Part shown: positions 9,794-21,457 of the stretch, piece after piece
Position numbering within the stretch: position 1 is the stretch's first letter
How the letters are laid out: each line of letters begins with the position of its first letter
Assembly (NCBI GenBank): GCA_029891345.1
Contig: CM057002.1
Location: forward strand, 23,422,795-23,486,794
From: Dryococelus australis
Taxonomy: Eukaryota > Arthropoda > Insecta > Phasmatodea > Phasmatidae
Length of the DNA: 64,000 nt
Direction of reading: 5' to 3'
The notes under the pieces: model-generated
The model's input: only the letters and a program-made list of their open reading frames with translations
Told to the model about the DNA's origin: nothing
The model's database searches: none
Made by a program: the position numbers and the translations under genes

Positions 9794-12701
9794 GTTTCGA
9801 GTCAAATTTAAGTATAATTTGTGTATACTAGTAGGGATTAGCTTCTCGTCGACAGCGAGGTCATAAGAGATGGAGATAACTGCTCGTAGAATGAGCAAGA
9901 ACAAAATTAGGACATGCCCTCTAATAAGGTTGATTCTACTCAAGAGGAAAGGCAAGACAAAGCAAGACACTGATCCCTCACATATCATCCAAAAAATCAA
10001 TACTCAAACACTATTGAGAACAATTGCTGTCAGAAAAAACGTAATTTGTAATAAGAGTTTACGAAATACACTCTACTGTCGTTTGATTGCGATTACGTCT
10101 CAAAATGTGTAACAGAAATAGGAACTACGTGATCACTGATTGATTTTGCTGGCAGTTCTTCTGCACAAAAGTTATTGTCTGGCTCAAACTATGATTCATA
10201 CTTGCCCAGCCAAAACTTTTTAAATATTAATTTTATTTCTTCATTGATATTCACTCCCTCCAATGATCTTTACATGAGCAAACAATAAAAAATACAACTG
10301 TGAGTGGCATTGGGCGTTCATAAGCAAGCTTAATTCAATGGGAAAACATTACGGATTTAAGTGCGAAAAAAAAAAAATCCAGCCGTTATTAAAAGGAATT
10401 TTGTACTTTTTCCTCTCGTTTATGGAAACTGCACAGGAATGCCCTAAAAAAAAATGTATTTTGAAACATTCCACCATTAAATTTTTTCATTCAGTTGCGA
10501 TGTTTAAATAAAGCATTTGTGCAAGCCTACGTTTAGCTTAATCCATTTTACGACAGAATGTTTAACAATACGCGAGTATAGTTATTTATATTTCCAATCT
10601 GGTGTGAAAGGCCGAAGTTAATTCTTTACGCAGGGTCTGACTCGAGACATCACTTAAGATTTTACACAGGTACATTTAGCTATTTTATGACAACTGCAAT
10701 CGTCAAATTTACTTACATACAAAACGGAAAAAACCCAAACTTAAAGTACTGAGCTCTTCAACCTGAGTAGAATAAACATTACATTCGGCTCGGGTGATTT
10801 CGGGATATTCACGGAAAACCGAAATCAGGATGGCCTGACCTTCCTTTTCCTCCTCCCCTGCATTCTGGCTCTGCTCCAGTGACTTGCTCACGCTCTCATC
10901 TGACTTCTCTCCTTTCACAGACAGTGTAGGCGGAGCATTGGTGCAGACATTTAGTTATTATAATTGCGTGTTTCACACTGTGCAACAGATACTGGTGGCC
11001 TGTCTTGAACGAAACTTCAGTGATGAGCAACTGTGGAAGGATGCTACGTTTGTCGGGAAAAAATAAAACAACGAAGTGTTGAAGCTGTGATGGACCAAGC
11101 TTTGCAAGATCAACGTAAACCCCGGCTCCAAGGCCGACGCACACTTGACCAGACAGATATCGCTGCAGGTGCCAATCTCGTAATTCGCTCCCCTGCGCGC
11201 TTTGCTTCAGGCTGAGAAATCAGCTGGATCTCGGGTTATTGCGCTTCTGTTCTGCTTCCTCTCTGAGGTCGCGAGCTCTTTTCTATCATCTCAAGCTTCT
11301 TAGGAGAACTTTACCCCGCCATATCGTTTTTTTTTCTGACTTTTTATTTTAGAAAATCCGAAAATACCCTTGTATCCAGCTAGTTATTGACCTCATACAG
11401 CATTACAGACGTATGGATTGAACTGCAAACTCGCATTTACATCACAATTTTGACCTCCTCAAATTTTTCCGTAATTAATGTTGGGAGATTTATTTTAAAC
11501 ATTTATTTAATTTATTTATTATTTACATTCCACATTATTTGTCAGAAATTACTAATCCCCAGCTTTTCTTTTTGGATACCTGTAAGTTAGCATCAGTCGA
11601 CAACATCTTTCGTATTATTGTTCCCAGACGGAAAATCAATAGTCAATAATAAGCACGAGTATCTATAGACAGAAGAACTAACGAAATTGTTTCAAGCAAC
11701 CCTTAAACAAACTTAGCTCAGAAAGAGGTAAAACATTTAAGTTGTTCTGCTCGTTTCTAGACCTGCAACAAGGATTGGGACATGCTAAAACTGATTAGCG
11801 AATTAGCTTGATATGGTTTCCATTTTATCGAACGCTTCACCTTTTATAGTGTAGATAAATATGCTGAAACTAGTTACTTAAATTCACGGTTTCAGTTCAT
11901 CCTCTTAGGAGATTTTACTCTTTGAGGCCTATATTTGCTGACGTTCATGTTGAGCTATAGAAGCGAATACTTTCTATATCAACTCGTACACAGTAACGCC
12001 AGCTCTGTTTGTTTATTTATTCCCAGTTATCCCCAAGTTAAAACCGTCCTATTTATCTACAATTCATTGAAACTACACTGTACTGTAGACATTTCATTAT
12101 TGGGTGTCCATCAGCCAGTGCAGTGCCGATTTGGCCGATTCTCAATGATCGTGATTTTACGCATGTAATAGGATCTTCAACACATCGGGTTAATTTTAAG
12201 ATAATACTTGTTTTGATTAAAGAAATTTAATTTTAAGCGTCCCGCCTGCCTGCATCGTTTTTCTCCTTTTCTGGCCGAGCAGAGCGGGAGCTATAAGGGC
12301 TACACTGGCACGCGCTACAAGTGCGCCATCGTCTCTACGCGCAGAGCTCTGAACTGGTGTGCCAGTGTTCTCGTAGTGCTGCGTGTACCTATGGCACTTT
12401 CATCGGTGACAATATCATCTCATTGATGTAAAGTATGTAGCAAAGTTCAGTAGAGTCTCCTATCGTAGTTTGGATCGTGTCCGGCTGTTTTTAACTTTAC
12501 TGGAGGGCTCCAAAATAATATTTACAGCATGTGCGATAACTTTAAAGTATCATTCCTGCCTACTTTGTGGCGTGACGTCTTTTCGTAGGTAAACATACTG
12601 GAGGTACGTTTAATACTTTCGCCGAAAAACCACGATTTCCAACACTCTGCAATGCAGTTCATGCGCCGGGCAGGCAGAACCCTTAATGTCACTACAAGGT
12701 A
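9794..12701. other. Unassigned interval
   Basis: No recognised gene or TIR element. The segment 9855-9880 (GACAGCGAGGTCATAAGAGA) resembles a phrase in the SINE tails (ACAGCGAGGTC) and may be a SINE scrap. A small minus frame at 10709-10918 is rich in Glu, Ser and Lys but has no domain I recognise. The patch 10850-11200 is less AT-rich than its surroundings. Confidence 0.35.
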
Positions 12702-12937
12702 TATACTGTTCGCAGTGAAGTGAGCACTTTTGAGGCCCTATTTACTCGTTTCTTTCAGCCAATTTGTTATCATTTACCCATTTTAAAAATAAATATTGCC
12801 AAGTATGTAATCAACACAGTGTGTACATTCCACTGCACTCGGGAGTTAACGTCTAAGGCTGAAATAAAATACATTTATTGACTGTTATTCCAAAGGAGAG
12901 ACTTTCAAAAGTGCTCACTTTACCGTGAATAGCCTAT
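12702..12937. mobile_element. MITE A2 copy, diverged
   Basis: The ends TATACTGTTCGCAGTGAAGT and AAAGTGCTCACTTTACCGTG then AATAGCCTATA are inverted A-type termini. The middle includes TCGGGAGTTAACGTCTAAGG, shared with the copy at 45708-45918 (GTTAACGTCTAAGGCT), so these two form a sub-branch. Confidence 0.8.
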
Positions 12938-14578
12938 AATGACAAGCATTCATGAAACAGTGAAACTCTAAGCGGGGTTTTGTCTTCGAAAAAGAAACTT
13001 TTTCGATATTAATGCACCCCAAGTTACATTCGGGCTTAGTCCTTAAAGTGTTAAACATGATGGCTCGATATGAGCTGGTCCGTCTAGAACGTCAGTTTCA
13101 ATCTTAGCTCGAAGGTTCTCGCACTGTTTCCAGGAGGGTGGATTTTTTTTTTTGTCATCTCGGGGTTCCCCCTGTTGCATGTCCAGACGGCGATGTCACG
13201 GGCTTCCGCAGCGCTGAACGATCTGGAAGCTAAAGTCCGCAACTGTAGACGTCTCCAGGCCGTCTTGATCCCACGATCTGTCCGCCCGCCAAGTCTTCAT
13301 TCCTCCCGGGGCCGGAGGAAGCAAAACAGTTCGAAACTCGGCCATTTTCTCTCCGACGACCGAGCTGCGAAGAAGTTCGACGTATTGGTAATGCGCCTTT
13401 GTGTGGCGCGGGGAAGAAGTGGCTTTCGTGGTTGTTTGCGATTTTGAAGTTCGGATCGCTGTTCGCGCGCAGCCAACAAGTAGTTGAAAATTCCTCCTTA
13501 CTCACGGAAATTTATACGGAAATATACAGTTGAAGTAGTGTATACGCGGCGGAACAATTAAATAGTACTAATGATTTTTCTTTCTGATATTCAAATCTTC
13601 AATTTGAATTACACGCATATTAATATTTGAATACGTATGAAGTGCTTGCATGAATTAGTATGCGTACTTTCTGGCATGATTTAAGTACTACACTCAAGAT
13701 CATCACTGTCGTACAAATACAGATACCATGCAGTTTAATGATTGGGAGATTTAATTTCCTAACAAACTACAGCCACTTCATACACAAGCAATCAAGAAAT
13801 CTGGTTTAAGTACTACTTCAGTATAATAGCAAATGAGAACCTCGAAGATTTTAAGTTTCCGTCAGAGAAAAATGGTAATTGCCGAATATGCCGAAATTTT
13901 AATGTATTATCAGTATTCAAGCTTAATAATTTACCTTGACCAAATCCCTTGCCAAGTATCTCCGGCTCTTGCTAAATTAGTTATAATCTCATGGGTCCTC
14001 TGGGAAGTAAAAGAAATTTTGATATTCATGTTACCATTCCTCTGAGGCCTCGTTCTCGACACATAAACATGAAATTCATTACCCTTATATTCTCCACATT
14101 AGAGATTTCTTGAAGTAATAGACAAATTACACTTTATCAATATATAAGATCAAATAATTCTTCTTTATTGTAGCAGAATTCTTATGCCATGTGTTACACA
14201 TTCTAATACTAATAACACTTATTCAAAATTTGAATTGAATATTCATAATATTCAATCATAAAACTCCAGTTCTTTGCGAATAGTATTTCTTTTTTAAAGC
14301 ACACAATATGAAGAATTCTTTTCCTTCTAACAAATTTTTTTATCAGAGCAAACCATTACAGCGAGCATTCCAAACATTAAAAGAGACGAAAATATTTTAC
14401 TCTTGGCACAGACATAGATTAAAGAAAATAAATCATTAACACGCAAGAATTTAAATGTAGATTTGCATTTCACTCCTCATCGTTATGTAGAGTAAAATGA
14501 TATGTTACTACCACTTTTCCTTTACATGTCAGTCTGAACTAATCTGAATAGCAAATATCTCATGTTACTTCGCATACA
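12938..14578. other. Unassigned interval with GC-rich patch 13175-13450
   Basis: The patch carries overlapping open frames on both strands (+13175-13447; - 13230-13505), which is what GC-rich sequence with few stop codons gives by chance. No domain is recognisable. It could be an exon or CpG-rich promoter of an unidentified gene. The rest is AT-rich with no structure I can see. Confidence 0.3.
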
Positions 14579-14991
14579 CTTCGTTAAAACGTATACAACT
14601 TTCAATATGTGTAGGGGTCTGTAATCTCACTTCGTTACAACGGATACAACTTTCAATATGTGTAGGGGTCTGTAATCTCACTTCGTTACAACGGATACAA
14701 CTTTCAATATGTGTAGGGGTCTGTAATCTCACTTCGTTAAAACGGATACAACTTTCAATATGTGTAGGGGTCTGTAATCTCACTTCGTTACAACGGATAC
14801 AACTTTCAATATGTGTAGGGGACTGTAATCTCACTTCGTTACAACGGATACAACTTTCAATATGTGTAGGGGTCTGTAATCTCACTTCGTTACAACGTAT
14901 ACAACTTTCAATATGTGTAGGGGACTGTAATCTCACTTCGTTACAACGGATACAACTTTCAATATGTGTAGGGGTCTGTAATCTCACTTCG
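14579..14991. repeat. 51-bp minisatellite, about 8 copies
   Basis: The unit begins CTTCGTTACAACGGATACAA and includes TTTCAATATGTGTAGGGG. Units differ at only a few positions (TTAAAAC/TTACAAC, CGTATAC/CGGATAC, GGGGTCTG/GGGGACTG). Because 51 is divisible by 3 the minus strand stays open over the whole array (14565-14996) as a 17-residue repeat containing TPTHIESCIR. There is no evidence that it is translated. Confidence 0.95.
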
Positions 14992-15267
14992 CTCATTACG
15001 TTAGGGAAATGCTATTCGTAACGACGAAACATGAATCTGAGCTGCGCAAATGCAAAAAAATAAAACTTCCCGTGCTCCCTATGGCTTCGGGTTTTGGGAA
15101 CGAACGATGGCGAATTTGCACGAAGCTTTCTTCGCCACTGTAAGTAGTGGGAGCATCTATTTCGCCCTTATTGCCATTGGCTGCATATGATTAACCTGAA
15201 AGGGGCCTCCATCAGGACAGGAAAAACTGCTGTGTCGTCCTTATTGACATCGGGTGCTTTTGTTTTA
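14992..15267. other. Unassigned spacer
   Basis: Nothing recognised. A slightly GC-richer stretch lies at 15070-15180. Confidence 0.35.
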
Positions 15268-15617
15268 GGCTACGATCCTTCATTTCTACAGCTTTTGCGA
15301 TAATTAATTTTTTTGTACCCAAACGGGAGCCGATATTGTCAAATCCTCTAACAATTTTGTTACAAATTGTTTTTATTATGTAGAATAATTTTTTCAACAC
15401 AAAAACGGTATAATTTTTACCAATTATTAAATAAACAAAATATTTGTTAGTTAATTAATGGGATAAATGTACGTAAACACTTTTCTGTGTCAAAAAATTA
15501 GACTACAAATTAAAAACAATTTGTAACAAATTTGTAAGGGTATTTTACAATATTGGCTCCTATTCGGGTTCAAAAAATTAATTTTCGCAAAAACTGTAGA
15601 AATGAAGAATTGTCGCC
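15268..15617. mobile_element. Inverted-repeat MITE, about 350 bp
   Basis: The left arm (15268-15385: GGCTACGATCCTTCATTTCT onward) is matched inverted by the right arm (about 15500-15617, whose reverse strand begins GGCGACAATTCTTCATTTCT). The arms share TTACAAATTGTTTTTA and GGAGCC.ATATTGT. The flanks read TTTTA|GGC and GCC|TTAAC, compatible with a TTA duplication as used by PIF/Harbinger elements, though three bases are weak evidence. The small minus frame 15212-15400 is a by-product. Confidence 0.7.
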
Positions 15618-16596
15618 TTAACATTGGCGAGACCTCTCGCCTCCGGGATCTACTTTCACTAGAAAATCATCGTTTCTGCAGCATTTAGAGTATACACACC
15701 ATTTAGAATCATTCCCCCAAATATAAGAACGTATCCTCGGGGCGTTACTTCTATCAACACTCAAAACCTCCAAACAATACTAAGGACTGTAACATAAACA
15801 ATGTCACGCATCCTTACCCTACACTGTCACAGGCAGGACGTAAGTTTTTTGTAAGAATTATGCATCTCGAAGCTCTTCATCGGTGTTCTTCAGCTTTGTA
15901 AATTTCTTTCTTACACTGCGTGGAACACATGCGTGCCTAAAATTATTATCTTTGAATCGGAAGTAAAGAAATACGAACTAGGATCCGTAATTTGCTTAAA
16001 ATTCTGTGGCATTTACGGAGAGCCCGCAGCAAAGAATATTTCATCAGCGCTTTTCCGCAAAAGTGGAAAATTTTTGGACAGTGTATGATACCTTCTTTAG
16101 AACTTGATTTATATCGAAAACTCTCAAAATATAAACTGGACGTTGTTCATTTAACACTTTTGTAATCAAAATTTGAAGTAAATCCTTGCTGATGACTAGA
16201 TATACTCGTATTTTGCAGAAATTTCGTCCTTTAGTTCTTAAACTGAAGGTCACCGTAATTTTATTGAATACGTACAATTATAATAATAAAATATATTTAC
16301 CTCTATATAAAAATTTCATCATAGTAGCAGATAATTTAGGCATAGCATCAAGTCATAGTACAATAACAAATCGTGGCGAAAGGTCAAGCAATGATTAAAA
16401 AGAACTATCGGATGGCTTTTAAATGTTTTAAAATTTCCTGGAATTCATTATAGTAAGCAGCAATGCCAATTAAATTGAAATTTTTTTCAAACAATAAAAA
16501 AAAAAAAAATTATTTAAGTAATTTGGTTTTTTTTCTTCTTTGGATACTGTTCCTAAACTTTTAGTCCGAGCTACTGTTAATGTCGAGTATTTTTTA
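15618..16596. other. Unassigned AT-rich interval
   Basis: Contains overlapping small frames at 16044-16398 on both strands with no recognised domain, and poly-A/T tracts near 16496-16510. No repeat pair found. Confidence 0.35.
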
Positions 16597-16830
16597 ATTG
16601 AAATATGATGCTAAGGTTGTCAATTGAAATATGATGCTAAGGTTGTCAATTGAAATATGATGCTAAGGTTGTCAATTGAAATATGATGCTAAGGTTGTCA
16701 ATTGAAATATGATGCTAAGGTTGTCAATTGAAATATGATGCTAAGGTTGTCAATTGAAATATGATGCTAAGGTTGTCAATTGAAATATGATGCTAAGGTT
16801 GTCAATTGAAATATGATGCTAATGTTGTCG
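16597..16830. repeat. 26-bp minisatellite, 9 copies
   Basis: The unit ATTGAAATATGATGCTAAGG plus TTGTCA repeats nine times and is almost identical throughout. The only change I see is in the last unit (CTAATG for CTAAGG). Such uniformity suggests recent expansion. The period is not a multiple of three and the units are stop-rich, so coding is excluded. Confidence 0.95.
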
Positions 16831-18838
16831 GGTAAAACCGAGGGTAAAAATAATTTTTTTCTTTTGTTTTTGATTGAACTTTCAAAAGCTTACTGCCGGA
16901 TCGTTCGAATGCAGTTTAAAGAATATTTTACTACAGAGCAGTTAGTAAAGTGGTCGGCGAGTCTGTTACTGATCTTGTCTTATTAGAAGCTAAAAACATA
17001 AAAATGAACCTGGTTTGTTATAAATTATGGGAACGGCAATTGAAAAGAATTGCTACCTGGCTCTTTTAGACTAGGGCGATGACCGCCAGCGGGGGAATAG
17101 AAACAACGAAGAAGTGTAATAAAATATTAATGATAATTTTAATGGCATAATAAATGATCCACCTCTCAGCTAGCTGCCACGCCACATTAACTCGGCAGAA
17201 TGGCTGGGATTTGATTTCATCTCTGCAAGCTCTCGTGTATTTACAAAGCAACGTCAAAGTCAATTAGCGCCTCATCCATCAGATAGCACGCGCAGCAAGA
17301 TTAAAAAAAGAAGAAGAATCTCTCTTAGTAAATTACAACGAAATTACTACTCTTTTTTCACTAAAAGAAGTCGCCATTTCCACTCTTGAAGCAGTAAATT
17401 TTATTAATAATACATTACTAAATTTATTACTTTCGTTGCAGTAGCTCATGGGCAAAATTGAAATTTTGTGTTCTTCAGGTATTAATTTTTGTAAAACATT
17501 TAGTCAAAGCATTTTTTTTTTCCTTAGAAGCGTTGTTGATATTGAGTTCTCATGAGTTGAAATGACATTGGAGTGACTGTCTATTATACTTACCAAACCT
17601 AATTTTTTTAAAATAATAATATGATTTGATCAAGTTACCGAAAAATTAGGCAGACAAAATAGATTCACATTCCGCATTCACGTGAAAAAATATATTCGTC
17701 AGGAATTCCTACTTCTTTCAGATAATTTTCTTTACTTATTCTACATATATTTACAGGTTTCTTAGCAGCATAAATTAATCTGAAGATATTTTAATACACA
17801 TTTATATTTACTTGTTTACTTATATATATTTCCACTCTCGCTAGATCCCTTTTGCCTGTCTACAGACACTCGGAATATAGAGATTTTACAATATATTTCA
17901 AACATTTATACAGAAATAGTCACATTAAGTTAACATTTCAGATACAATATATGCACACTGACAAAAAGATATGAGCTCAAAACGTGTGAACCAGAAAATC
18001 TTGTTTATAATGTTGCATTATGGATAGTGTATTTGTTACACACGGCGATTGAATTAACATTCTAACTACCTTACCGAGGTTGTACAATTTATTATAAACA
18101 TCTTTCAAATTAACTTTTTATTAATATTGTTCTCTCTTCTACTATCATTTCCTTGCTGTCCCTACCCAGTATTTTAAGAAGTCAGACTTCAGGTAGAAAT
18201 TTTCGAATTGGAGTTTACTGGTCTTGGCATTGGTGTCCACTGAAATGAACTGAGGAATGCAATGCACGATGCACTCAGAGGAAAGCGCGTATATTTGGAT
18301 CACATATTATATTGGTCTTATTAATGCCCTGGTTTATACGTTGGAAATCTCATCAGTGCAAATTAAATAACTAGTTAACTCCAAACTTTATTAACACTGA
18401 AAGGAACCTCACAGTACCAAATCGACTTAAGTTGTTCGAATGTTTAAAAAAGTTTCTATAAGTTTAGCCCATTTTGTATATTTTGATTCGTTATCAGACA
18501 ACAGCCTAATAAAAATGCAAAATAAAAAGAAAAATATTGGTGTTCAATTTTAGAAATTAATTAACAAATTTATATAAATTAAAAAAGTTCACCATTTTCC
18601 AAACAAATTAAAATTGAATAGTTATAAATATGTTTGACTGTAGCTACAAATAATATTTGAAGTCGTCAGAGTAGCCTAAAGAAATTTCTTGGAATTAATT
18701 TGCTTGGTTCATCTAGAGTTTTTTTTTTTTTTTAAGATTCACAAAATATTCAAAATACTTATGGCCAGAAGTTAAAACTATTGTTAGCTAGCCGAGCTTT
18801 TCTTTGTAGGAAAATATCTGAAGTACTTAAGGTATCAC

Positions 18839-18840
<2 letters not shown>
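16831..18840. other. Unassigned AT-rich interval
   Basis: I see no gene. The minus frame at 17066-17263 has no recognised domain. Several poly-T runs occur (17511-17522, 18720-18734). Confidence 0.35.

Positions 18841-18841
<1 letters not shown>

Positions 18842-18929
<88 letters not shown>
18842..18929. repeat. (AT)n microsatellite
   Basis: A pure AT dinucleotide tract of about 88 bp. It creates open frames of alternating Ile and Tyr on both strands that are not genes. Confidence 0.98.
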
Positions 18930-18933
<4 letters not shown>

Positions 18934-19255
18934 GGTAAAGCTGAAGGATTTCAAAATAAATTTTGCAATATATGTGATATATTGACAGGTGTATTCTACA
19001 CTAGCTTGAAGTGTTCTATATTTCACGCTGAAATAGGCTGTAAACACTTAGAACAGTTTCGTTTTAAAAACATGTTTTACCAACGCAATATAACCCAGTT
19101 CGCGCGCAAGTTAGACCCGGGCGCCTTAACCTTACATCGGAAGACAAATATAAATATGAGCGCGGTTGCCATTGTATATGACTTTTCACTTTAATACAAA
19201 CTTTTGTTTCTGAACAACTGTGTGTTAGTTACCGTATGTTCATAGAGAGAACACA

Positions 19256-20221
19256 TGCCGTGTTTTCGCGGTTTCCTCAAACTTTTTGAATCAAACATTG
19301 GGAAAATCACCCCATGTATGACGAACTTGGCTGTTTCCTAAACACGTCATGAATCACAAGCGTTTTATGTTCGTGTTAAAATTAAATACAACAATTTTAA
19401 TTAAATTTTAACTTTAACTTATATTTTATATATACAGTATATTATCATTTTGTATATTATCGATACAAATAAAAACAGGAGGGAAATGTGGGTGTTTGTA
19501 ATGCCTGGTAAGAAATAGTTCTTATGCAAAATATTATTACACAGAGTGCGCACGAAAGCGGTGCGTTATCCCTGTAGTTAACATTTTTTTTTTTTTTTTT
19601 TTAGCATGACGCGAAGGGATATCCTGGAAGTTGTGATACATCACACTCGAGTCCAGGGGCGCTTATTGTATTTTACTTAAACTAAATTAGTTGTGTTGGT
19701 AAGCCATTATACACAGGCTAACTTCATTTGCAGCGCCACTTTCTACAGTGGATAGTTATTTATTATAGTTCATCCGTTTTTTGTTCTGTCAGCCAGACTC
19801 GATGTATCAGTTGCCAGTGAGTTGTTGAGTTGAATATTACATCAGTTTCTTTCCACTAAATTAAAATTAATTTTCATTTTAATGCTATGGCTTATTTCAG
19901 TCAGATGAAATATGTAATATGATTTAACATCTACAAATACTGGTTTACAATTGAACTTTCTGACACTCATTTGGTAAAACTATTTATTAGACTGATCAAA
20001 ACAGGAATTCTTTCGAGGTCTGAGTTTTTTTTTCGCCCCAGTAGTCCTGAAGATTGGTGCTCAAGAATAATTCTAGCCGAGGACTAATCATTAATATATA
20101 TATGAATTCATGAACTTGATTATTTAAAACGTACAGACGGACCTATAAGTTCTGATTTACGTACAAAGTAAAATTTTAGCGGAGCTTCAGTAAAGTAGGA
20201 AGTTACCGTGAATTGACTATA
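19256..20221 (+). mobile_element. MITE family C copy with a foreign middle
   Basis: The left part (TGTTTTCGCGGTTTCCTC, ACCCCATGTATGACG, GCTGTTTCCTAAACACGTCA, AAATAGTTCTTATGC, GTGCGTTATCCC) and the right part (TAAAATTTTAGCGGAGCTTC, GTTACCGTGAATTGACTATA) match other C copies. About 500 bp between roughly 19600 and 20120 do not, so another insertion or an expanded variant lies inside. That middle contains an 18-base T run and nothing I recognise. Confidence 0.65.
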
Positions 20222-20796
20222 CACCTGTTCACCTGTGTTGTGTGTCTGCGGACAGTTCCTTACAGTCCAGTGGACCGACTTTGCTGCATTACTTCGAGAC
20301 AGATCGCTCCAGAATCGGAAATACCTACGTCGCTGGCTGGAAACACGATTAAGACGACGGTAGATCGGGATTTAACAGTGCGTCCACGAAGTGACTTACT
20401 CACTGTACCCACCCTTATTTTAGGCCCCGTTTCTTTTCCCTCGTTCTCAGTGGAATGTACGGGGGAAAAATATACCCGGAAGAAAATCCCCCCCCCCCCT
20501 CCCACCTTCTTGCTTTTCGTCTATTTTGTGCGTGGTGCCGTCAACGAGAAATCTCTATAAAGGCAGGGAAAATGTCTTTCTCCGTCTCGTGGGAACTCAG
20601 GGAAAGGGCACGAGTGGAATTTCTACAGGTCGTCCGTGGCACAGGAAGGGGTGATGGGGGGGGGGGGGATGGCAAGCAGCAGGAAGAGACGCACACTACA
20701 CAGTAAAAAAAAATAAATTATATCTACTTTTTAAAATATAAAAAAATGTATTGCTGGTTACTAAAAAAAACTTAGCAATGCTCTAAGAGCAGAGTG
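20222..20796. other. Unassigned interval with C and G runs
   Basis: A C run lies at 20490-20499 and a G run at 20657-20667. Overlapping frames on both strands (20213-20706) have no recognisable domain. Confidence 0.35.
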
Positions 20797-21016
20797 GAGA
20801 GATTTGGGTGGTCTCTTAACATCGAGGTCCTGAGAGCCAACGACGTTGACGTGAGGTGAGTATGCAGCAGCGCCGGAATGCAAGGGCGGGGGAAACAGGA
20901 GACCCCCGAGGAAACCCGCCGATCAGCGGCATCGTCCGGCACGAATCCCACATGCAAAAATCTGGTTCGTTTTGGTGGCAGACGATTAGTCTCATAATTA
21001 CACCACCACGGCCCCT
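20797..21016 (-). repeat. tRNA-derived SINE, reverse orientation
   Basis: Read on the minus strand it begins GGGGCCGTGGTGGTGTAATT, comparable to the head of the SINE at 51931. It continues with TTTTTGCATGTGGGATTCGT, GCCGCTGATCGGCGGGTTTC, CCCCCGCCCTTGCATTCCGG, and ends near TTAAGAGACCACCCAAATCT. The last four phrases recur in the SINEs at 29085, 55315 and 58448. The B box is degraded. Confidence 0.75.
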
Positions 21017-21050
21017 AAATACTAAATATATGTGTATGTATGTATATATA

Positions 21051-21457
21051 CAAAGGCTGTTCACGACAATGTGAACATTTTTGAAATCAACCTTAGAAAA
21101 AAGGCACTGCTCCTACCTGAGTGACATGTGCCCAGTAAAGTTGGTAACGATGGATGGAAAGAAGTCGAATAAAAATTTTAACGTCGAATAAAAATGCTAT
21201 ATAACCATTTGTGATGACTTAAATTATTTATTTCACTTCCTGTTTTTGTTTCACGCACCGAAGTGTAAATATTAACAGTTTTATAAAATATTTACTTTTC
21301 TAATAATTTCGCTCATTTACCTGACTGACGCATGAATAAAGTGATGCGGCCCATTGCAATTGTTAATTTTATATTGGGTGGAACAATACATAACGTGCAT
21401 ATAAGTAGATCTTAAGCAGGGCTTCCAAAAGTGCTAATTTTAACGTGAACAGCATAT
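21051..21457 (+). mobile_element. MITE A1, forward copy
   Basis: The ends are AAAGGCTGTTCACGACAATG and GTGCTAATTTTAACGTGAAC. Internal landmarks AAATCAACCTTAGAAAAAAG, CCCAGTAAAGTTGGTAACGA and ACGCATGAATAAAGTGATGC are in A1 order. Part of the region just after CACTGC is deleted relative to the copy at 32903. Confidence 0.85.

Noticed and set aside
14579..16830. Direct repeats that might suggest a CRISPR array.
   Set aside because: Both arrays are head-to-tail tandem repeats with no spacers, in a eukaryotic context.
18781..19194. Frames with long Ile-Tyr repeats on both strands.
   Set aside because: They are produced by the (AT)n microsatellite.
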